A DNA stretch of 64,000 nucleotides from a virus: positions 1 through 64,000 of IMG/VR virus record IMGVR_UViG_3300009504_000946; one strand, 5' to 3'. Below, one piece after another: positions 58,135-64,000 of the stretch (the first letter of the stretch is position 1; each line of letters starts with the position of its first letter). The notes under the pieces are model-generated. The model was not told the origin of the DNA. It searched no databases and worked only from the letters and a program-made list of their open reading frames with translations. Both the position numbers and the translations under genes were made by a program.

Positions 58135-59001
58135 TTCGTTAATTTCCCTGATTAAATGTGAATACTTATTTTCAAATTCCTTATAATTTTTTGGCATGTC
58201 AACATAGTAGTCATGTCCAATGTATAGACTACATGGTCTCTCATGCTCCGTAATAGTTGTCTTCCCCTTATCAATACCCATTGATGGCGTTCTCTCTGTC
58301 GTGTACTTAATTACAATATTCTCATTTATCCACTGAGGTCTTGAGTGATGTGTAGTCTTTAACTCAAAACCAAGTGACTTCATCTGGTTTGACATAAATT
58401 CATTGGTCTCATAGTTTTCTATGACCTCTTTAACAATTTGCATATCCCTCTTTTCACCCCATCTTCCACCCTCCTTTTGCCAGATACATAATTCATGAAT
58501 TGGCCTAAGCTGTCTATCATTAAAATCTGGGTCTATTACAAATAGGCACCAACTTGCTTCTGAGCTTACAGAGCCAGACATTCTATCAGTATATGCTGAG
58601 TGTGAATCTACTTTAAATATGGCGTAGCAACCATCATCTGATACCCACTGAAGTTTCTTGTGGCTACTCCATGTAGTTCCAGAATAAAATGCCTTGAACA
58701 TTTTTATTAGCTCATCGTTATACTCCTTTGGGTCAAGTCCATCTTGAATTTTTCTCAATAAATCTCTTGAGTATGCAAGTTCTTCATTAGCAAATTTGAT
58801 GTCATCCTGAGCATTCTTACGGTACTCAACTTGAATTTGGTATTTTCTATTTTCAAGCTCAGCTTTCTTTTTTGATAATTCGTCAAGTTCCTCTTGAATC
58901 TTTTGATACTCAGGAATATGCCTATAGCCCTCTCTGGCATCAAGCAGTCGTTGCTCATCAGCCTTGATTAATTCCTTTATTTCTTTTTGAGTCATCGACA
59001 T
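58126..59001 (-). CDS. hypothetical coiled-coil protein, 291 aa
   Basis: N-terminal ~95 residues are a strong coiled coil (QKIQEELDELSKKKAELENR). The rest is mixed alpha/beta with a Trp-rich segment. No family recognised. The ATG is 6 nt after CGTATAA. Cotranscribed with the RNase P RNA. Confidence 0.6.
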   Translation of the reverse strand: MSMTQKEIKELIKADEQRLLDAREGYRHIPEYQKIQEELDELSKKKAELENRKYQIQVEYRKNAQDDIKFANEELAYSRDLLRKIQDGLDPKEYNDELIKMFKAFYSGTTWSSHKKLQWVSDDGCYAIFKVDSHSAYTDRMSGSVSSEASWCLFVIDPDFNDRQLRPIHELCIWQKEGGRWGEKRDMQIVKEVIENYETNEFMSNQMKSLGFELKTTHHSRPQWINENIVIKYTTERTPSMGIDKGKTTITEHERPCSLYIGHDYYVDMPKNYKEFENKYSHLIREINENK

Positions 59002-59007
59002 AATATA

Positions 59008-59035
59008 TTATACGTGACAAAAGGAAAAATGTTTC
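59008..59035 (-). promoter_or_regulatory. phage promoter motif GAAACA-N15-CGTATAA
   Basis: GAAACA at 59035-59030, 15 nt, CGTATAA at 59014-59008. Drives 58126-59001 and probably the RNase P RNA. Confidence 0.82.
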
Positions 59036-59047
59036 AAAAACTAAATT

Positions 59048-62000
59048 TTATGACATATACGCATTGTCAAAAAAATCAGAAGCAGAATCTATAACTTTTT
59101 GAATATCAAGACCGTTGTTAATATATTTATTTCCCTTCTCTTTTAGTTCATAATATTGACTATCGGGATTCATATAATAAATACTATTAAAGACATTGAG
59201 AGATTCTTTTTCAGTTTCTGACAAATCCATCCACCAAGACATTTTATCTTCATCATCTTCAAACTCACATTCATTACCATATAAAATATCACATCTAAAG
59301 CTATTGTCTAATAAATTAAGCACTTTCTTTTTTATATCACTTCTCTTATAGAATTTTTCCCAAACTCCAAAAGCCTTTTCTCTAACATCACCATCTCTTT
59401 GTGGCATTAAACCCTTTTTTTCTTGGAAAATGTGCATCATAGCAAGCTCATAAATAAATGGCCCAAAACCTTTTTCTGCAACAACTGCTGTAACATAATA
59501 AAAATCTTTTCCATAATAATCTCTGCTTACTATAGTTATTGTAGCATAAATACTTTTTTCTTTTGGATTATATAAGACAAAATCATAACCTTGATTTATT
59601 TCTCTAATAAATAAAGCCGTTGATTCTGGTAAATCTTTTTGTCTTAGGGCAGACTCCTCAATATTATTTTCTCTAAGTTGAGCTACCATATCATGAGCAT
59701 TTCCAAAGTCTTTAACTACCTCAAATCCATATCCACTGTAAAATTTAGATAGAGCATCAAGGCTAATTCTTGGTTCAAATCCAATTGGACTTGCTATTAG
59801 ATATAAGGTTTTATAATCCCTTGACTTTACATATTTTATAACAGCATCCATCAGTTCCTTTCCAAATCCAGATTCTCTAAATTTAGAATAAACCTCAATG
59901 TGCTCAAGTTTTGCAGCAAAATCCTCTGGAAAATGCTGCTCAATATCTTCATCACTAAATTTAGCTGGGTCATTATCATCCATGTAACCAAATTCTGACT
60001 CTGGATGCATGCCCATATCTAAAATAGCATAACCCACTTCTTCTCCTTTTTTATTTTTAGCAATTATCTTAACCCTATCCCAATATCCATCATCATCTCC
60101 AACATCTTTAAGTTCAATATCTTCTTTAATAGATTTTTTATTTAAAAATGCCATTCTCATGCCATCAAACTCATCTTCATAAAAATCAAATTTTTCAAGA
60201 ACACGCATCAACTTGTTATTAATAACAATAGCTGATATTTGCTCCGCTTCTGGGTCTTTATTGAATTTGTCAATTAAAGCCCTTATTAACACAGAAGAGT
60301 AACCTTTGTTTCTGTATCTCTTGTTAATTATTATGTCAAATCTATAATCCCAAGGCAAATAATCTTCTTCAAGAAGAATTGCTCCAATTAATTTATCACC
60401 ATCAAATAACCCAATAGTTGCTGTTCCATAACTTGGAAATTGATTTCCTATTAATTTATACACTTCATCATTATACGAAGAGTCTATTTCTTTTGTATAA
60501 ACTTCACTATCCGATGACTCATTAATAGTATTTTTAATAAAATCTTCTGTATTATTATGCGGATTGTCAAGGTCAAATGCGACAAGCTCACCCTTAGAAT
60601 TTCTACCAAATTGAGCAGCGTGAATATCCATCCAATCATAATGTTCTCCAACATTTCTAAGAACAACTAAAACTTCTGCAAGCGTTTCTATAACTGCTTT
60701 TGGATTTGGTATTTCTTCTTTTATGTAGTCAACAAACTTCCATAGTAGTTGCATGTTTTCCTTTTCCTCAAAAAGAATTCTCAAAGCAGGAAGTCCATCA
60801 TCTTTTCCTTCGCTCTTTAAAAATTCTTCAAAAGCCCATCTAACATCATCTACCTCATTTTCAATCTTAGAACTTGTATTTACCTTTTCCATTATGAGAT
60901 AGTACAATACGCCACTCTTATCAACGCCTATAGCACTGGCTCCAAAATCAACATAATTACCTCCAAAACCTTTTTTTAAGAATTTAACTGGAACATTTAT
61001 TTTTCCATGAGCATATGTCTTAGCTATTCCTGAAATATTTTTATTCATTACAGCCGTGCTGTCAAACATTTCATTTTTTGATATTTTTATTACCAGGTGA
61101 CCCATTTTAAAAACCTCACCAGTTTGTCCACCCCCTATTCTATCTCCAATATCTTTTCGAAGCTTCATTGATAGCCAGTCTAAAAAACTTTCATCACCAT
61201 GCTCGCTATATTCTTTTAACATAAAAGATTCACTCTGAATATCCTTTGAGAATAAGTCACTTTCTTTTTGTCTCCTGAAAACATGCCCTGGATATGTGAC
61301 ATTTGTTGTCAATATTCTCTCTGCAGCCTCATCATACTTTCCTTGCTTAACGAGTTGAATGAATTCTGACTTCCTGAAGTTTCCAATCCCCATATTGAAT
61401 ATCATAGATGTCATCGCATCATACATTGATTGACTTATCTCTACATTTATATTATTCTCTTTCCAGTCGTCAAGAATTTTATTAAGACCCCTCTCTGCTT
61501 CAGCTATGTCTGCCGCAAGTAACTCTTCAGCCTTTTCTCTTGTTATCTCCTGCCCAGGCTTAAACTTAGATTTATTAATTCTCTCCGCATGTCCCCATCC
61601 AACAGTAATCATACCATCTCCAAGTTTATATGCTTTCAGTACTGGCTCACCTTTTTCTTTTACAGAACCTTCTTCATGCTTAAGTATATCCACAAGAGAT
61701 TCAGAAGATTTTCTTGGCTCAAACTTCAATACACTACTTTCAGTTTCATTAGAATTTTGTTCATGGCTTGCTATTGCCATGTTAATTTCTTTATTTATTT
61801 CAGGAGCATATTCATACACAGCGCTTTTTACAGCATTATATCCAAGAAGTCCTATGAGTGATAGAGCAACATACTTTGCAATCCTTATTTTTATAGACTT
61901 TGGTAGTGACTTTATTTTCTCTAACAATCTAATTAGGTACTCATAAGCCTGCTCATCAGTTCTTACATATCTTTTGGAGTCATCAATCTTACTCTTAACA

Positions 62001-63073
62001 AAATCCCACTCAAATGTCGGAGAAGGCTCATCACTTTCATTTAGAAAATTTTGATTAATAAAAGCAAGTGCCTCATCTATTCTCAAATTTGATTCTGAGA
62101 TAATAAAATCTTTTTTCAAAACATCTCTAATGATTCTTCTTACCTCTTGAGGATTCTCCTCCAATACACCATCAGTTTCGTTTAATTTGATGTTGTAATC
62201 ATAATAATTAGAAAGCTGATTGTCATTCTCAAAATATAACACATCACCAGGTGTGAAATTTACCATTTCCCTACCTTTTATGACGATTCCATCATATCCA
62301 AGCTTCTGCATCTCATCTTCAATTGTTGTTACTGCATTGAAATCTCTCTTATCTGGAAACTCTTTTCCCTTCTCCTTTGAATATTTATAAACAAGTGTAT
62401 TATAAAACCAAATTTCCCACTCATTCAGGTTATTAAATACCTTCGGATTCTTAGGAATTGCTCCAACAACAAAATAAACCTTCCCATATTGCTTGGCCAA
62501 ATCTTTGTTTGATAAGGCTGCTGAGTAGAGTCCTCTACCAAGCATTGCTCCAGCATTATTTTCTTGACCAACTTCTTGAACCCCTCTTATGGTTACATTC
62601 TTTCTCTTCCAAGATTTATAATCCTTATCAAAAGCCTCTTTAATACTTTCTTTCAACACACCCCTAACAGTCTCTCTAATTATAGAGTGAGTCTTTATAA
62701 GTTCAGCAAGTTTATCAGATGCCTCAGAATCAAACTTAATTCCGTTCATATCCATATCTGGAGTAAAATATCTAATCGTCAACGCACCTTCTCTTGGATG
62801 TTCGTTTTTCACAAAGAAATTAAGCCAAGTCTTTGAGTTATTGTGCTCGCCATCATGGTCAAGTATTGTTCCAGAAGGAGTAATTACACCAAAATGTTCT
62901 GGTGCATCGTAATCCAAATTATAGATAACAACCATTGGATAACCCTCAAGCTTATTCAAAGCTTGAGCTAAAATTGCACAACCACCTGCACCCCAGTCGG
63001 AGCCAGCACAATTGCTGCTATCGAGAATATCAAAAGCAGCATCAGTTCTTACTATTTTCTTAAGATTTTTCAT
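59048..63073 (-). CDS. 1341-aa multi-enzyme protein (ART-like, lysozyme, kinase-like, GNAT repeats)
   Basis: Domains in order: 15-90, cysteine-peptidase-like fragment (SSNCAGSDWGAGGCA, EHFGV); 170-285, ART-like fold (GRGLYSAALSNKDLAKQYG, YDGIVIKG); 398-420, hydrophobic helix; 457-600, GH24 lysozyme with KHEEG, DGMITVGWGH (E-D-T) and FNMGIGNF; 640-835, protein-kinase-like (GGGQTGEVFKMG, VIKIS, HYDWMDIHAAQFG, FDLDNP); 885-970, GNAT (KRYRNKGYSSVLI); 1055-1120, GNAT (SKFRESGFGKELM); 1190-1240, GNAT-like. Linkers such as IIRETVRGVLKE and VRRIIRDVLKK recur. Probably a virion or injected protein delivering lysis and host-modifying enzymes. Confidence 0.75.
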   Translation of the reverse strand: MKNLKKIVRTDAAFDILDSSNCAGSDWGAGGCAILAQALNKLEGYPMVVIYNLDYDAPEHFGVITPSGTILDHDGEHNNSKTWLNFFVKNEHPREGALTIRYFTPDMDMNGIKFDSEASDKLAELIKTHSIIRETVRGVLKESIKEAFDKDYKSWKRKNVTIRGVQEVGQENNAGAMLGRGLYSAALSNKDLAKQYGKVYFVVGAIPKNPKVFNNLNEWEIWFYNTLVYKYSKEKGKEFPDKRDFNAVTTIEDEMQKLGYDGIVIKGREMVNFTPGDVLYFENDNQLSNYYDYNIKLNETDGVLEENPQEVRRIIRDVLKKDFIISESNLRIDEALAFINQNFLNESDEPSPTFEWDFVKSKIDDSKRYVRTDEQAYEYLIRLLEKIKSLPKSIKIRIAKYVALSLIGLLGYNAVKSAVYEYAPEINKEINMAIASHEQNSNETESSVLKFEPRKSSESLVDILKHEEGSVKEKGEPVLKAYKLGDGMITVGWGHAERINKSKFKPGQEITREKAEELLAADIAEAERGLNKILDDWKENNINVEISQSMYDAMTSMIFNMGIGNFRKSEFIQLVKQGKYDEAAERILTTNVTYPGHVFRRQKESDLFSKDIQSESFMLKEYSEHGDESFLDWLSMKLRKDIGDRIGGGQTGEVFKMGHLVIKISKNEMFDSTAVMNKNISGIAKTYAHGKINVPVKFLKKGFGGNYVDFGASAIGVDKSGVLYYLIMEKVNTSSKIENEVDDVRWAFEEFLKSEGKDDGLPALRILFEEKENMQLLWKFVDYIKEEIPNPKAVIETLAEVLVVLRNVGEHYDWMDIHAAQFGRNSKGELVAFDLDNPHNNTEDFIKNTINESSDSEVYTKEIDSSYNDEVYKLIGNQFPSYGTATIGLFDGDKLIGAILLEEDYLPWDYRFDIIINKRYRNKGYSSVLIRALIDKFNKDPEAEQISAIVINNKLMRVLEKFDFYEDEFDGMRMAFLNKKSIKEDIELKDVGDDDGYWDRVKIIAKNKKGEEVGYAILDMGMHPESEFGYMDDNDPAKFSDEDIEQHFPEDFAAKLEHIEVYSKFRESGFGKELMDAVIKYVKSRDYKTLYLIASPIGFEPRISLDALSKFYSGYGFEVVKDFGNAHDMVAQLRENNIEESALRQKDLPESTALFIREINQGYDFVLYNPKEKSIYATITIVSRDYYGKDFYYVTAVVAEKGFGPFIYELAMMHIFQEKKGLMPQRDGDVREKAFGVWEKFYKRSDIKKKVLNLLDNSFRCDILYGNECEFEDDEDKMSWWMDLSETEKESLNVFNSIYYMNPDSQYYELKEKGNKYINNGLDIQKVIDSASDFFDNAYMS

Positions 63074-63972
63074 TAAAATCCCTTATTTTTTTGCTTCAAA
63101 AAATCATCATACTTTACATAGTGAATATCAGTAATCATATCTTTTGAAATTGGCTGCCTAAGAGCATACCATTTAGATTTTTCAGACCTCTCATATGGTG
63201 GCCAAAAGTATGGATGGCCTTCCCACTTAGAATTGTCAATAGGAACATCAAACTCAAAAACAACCGCATCCTCACCATCTTCAGCTGTAGCATGAAATAG
63301 TGCGCTTTCAAAATCTGTAGATACCATGTACCAGCTCGCATTTTGATAGCCCATTGACTCAGAAGATTTCAATCCCTCATTTATAATGTTGACAGATTTT
63401 TTAATAGATGTTCCATGATATACCTTTTGTACCCTTCCCTCCCCACCTCTCTCAGAGATGAATTCAAACAAATTATTTTTTATGTGATTTATTTTGAAGC
63501 TGTCAAGATAACCTTTCTCAATAAGGTCATCTCCCCATTTTTGAAAGATTGGTATATGCGAATCTCTATCATCCCACATTTCTATTTCTCTAATACCTGG
63601 ATTATACTGGAGAGCCATCTCCATCTTGTGCTTCTTATCAGAACTTGTTTCTCCACCATCATTATAAAGATAGTCGTGAAACTTAAGTCCATGCATAGAA
63701 AGTATTTTTTCCACCTGTTTACTTAATTTTCCAACTCTCCCAGTCATCATAACAACAAGGTTATTAGGATTTGAGATTTCCTTCTTATAATCTGAAATTA
63801 CCCCTGAATTTGTCGGCATATCAAAAACATCTGTATCAAGTGATTCTGGAGTTCCCCACCAACCACCTGGCCATGGAGTTCCAGTTTTTCTCTCCCACTC
63901 TTGCTTGCCAGATTCTGGAGTTGGCGTGTTAACAAGTGTGCTATCAAAATCAAAAACAGAAAGTTTTGTCAT
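63073..63972 (-). CDS. HAD (SAK-type) phosphatase fused to ART-like domain
   Basis: 299 aa. N-terminal ~170 residues: SVFDFDSTLVNTPTP, then GWWGTPESLD, VMMTGRVGKLS and IEMWDDRDSHI, the HAD family of Swiss Army Knife RNA-repair proteins. C-terminal ~115 residues: KVYHGTSIKKSVNIINEGL, YMVSTDFESALFHA and AVVFEFDVP, an ADP-ribosyltransferase-like R/H-S-E fold. Overlaps the giant gene by one base. Suggests RNA-end processing combined with ADP-ribosyl transfer; activity unproven. Confidence 0.72.
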   Translation of the reverse strand: MTKLSVFDFDSTLVNTPTPESGKQEWERKTGTPWPGGWWGTPESLDTDVFDMPTNSGVISDYKKEISNPNNLVVMMTGRVGKLSKQVEKILSMHGLKFHDYLYNDGGETSSDKKHKMEMALQYNPGIREIEMWDDRDSHIPIFQKWGDDLIEKGYLDSFKINHIKNNLFEFISERGGEGRVQKVYHGTSIKKSVNIINEGLKSSESMGYQNASWYMVSTDFESALFHATAEDGEDAVVFEFDVPIDNSKWEGHPYFWPPYERSEKSKWYALRQPISKDMITDIHYVKYDDFLKQKNKGF

Positions 63973-64000
63973 ATTATCAATACCCTCAACCTCCCTACTC

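Noticed and set aside
60465-60480. Another CGTATAA-type box inside the 1341-aa gene
   Set aside because: The upstream GAAACA box at 15-nt spacing is absent; likely chance coding sequence. The same applies to TATACG-like strings at 22567, 22818, 41723 and 49982.
1-64000. Cellular bacterial chromosome segment
   Set aside because: Synthetases, DnaJ, ClpP and IDH could suggest a cell, but the mixture of short overlapping unknowns, truncated synthetases, phage nucleases and a clustered tRNA array in one strand-biased block fits a large phage better.

Overview
This window is most likely a stretch of a very large (jumbo-type) tailed-phage genome whose host is a Bacteroidetes/Flavobacteria-like bacterium. 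The DNA is AT-rich. Nearly every gene lies on the minus strand in tightly overlapping runs. There are no rRNA genes and no housekeeping synteny. Start codons are preceded by A-rich DNA rather than Shine-Dalgarno sequences, which is typical of Bacteroidetes. The mix of phage-type enzymes (MazG-like, MPPED-type phosphoesterase, NADAR, 2H phosphoesterase, GH24 lysozyme domain) with about 19 tRNA-like genes and five aminoacyl-tRNA synthetase genes fits a phage. A bacterial island or plasmid cannot be strictly excluded from sequence alone.

Layout, left to right. 1-9.9 kb: split tRNA-binding OB protein, NADAR, a plus-strand homing-endonuclease cassette, CoaD, ClpP, MazG-like, MBL-fold hydrolase, short ArgRS, a frameshifted 2H phosphoesterase and a YqeY-like protein. 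9.9-19 kb: a minimal PolA-like polymerase, an RlaP-like nucleotidyltransferase, an AAA+ ATPase, a Walker-less DnaB-like protein, and a kinase / PP2C / vWA group resembling the TerY-P triad. 19-28 kb: nicotinamidase, DnaJ, the three-domain RNA-repair enzyme Pnkp with its partner Hen1, a DEDDh exonuclease, KptA and a NadR-like P-loop protein. 28-38 kb: CYTH protein, an FMN glutamate-synthase-like protein, an interrupted GluRS, Pth2, MazG, PPK2 and AsnRS. 37.9-44.7 kb: tRNA genes interleaved with an editing-domain-less LeuRS, AlkB and two ATP-grasp proteins. 45-59 kb: macro domain protein, a 702-residue helical protein preceded by three tandem structured RNAs, MetRS, isocitrate dehydrogenase and an RNase P RNA. 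59-64 kb: a 1341-residue multi-enzyme protein and a HAD-ART fusion.

How it fits together. The theme is keeping translation running when tRNAs are damaged. Pnkp/Hen1, KptA, a 2H phosphoesterase, a macro domain, RlaP and a SAK-type HAD form an RNA-repair and by-product-clearing set. Replacement tRNAs, synthetases, Pth2 and RNase P RNA rebuild the pool. Two short leader peptides, one with six consecutive Gln codons and one rich in Leu/Val/Phe codons, each precede an intrinsic terminator just upstream of tRNA genes for those amino acids. This looks like ribosome-mediated attenuation that senses loss of specific tRNAs.

Eleven copies of one promoter motif, GAAACA-N15-CGTATAA, all in the direction of transcription and all with exactly 15 nt between the elements, punctuate the window. 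Several sit so close to start codons that their transcripts would be nearly leaderless. This points to a phage-specific or phage-modified transcription programme.
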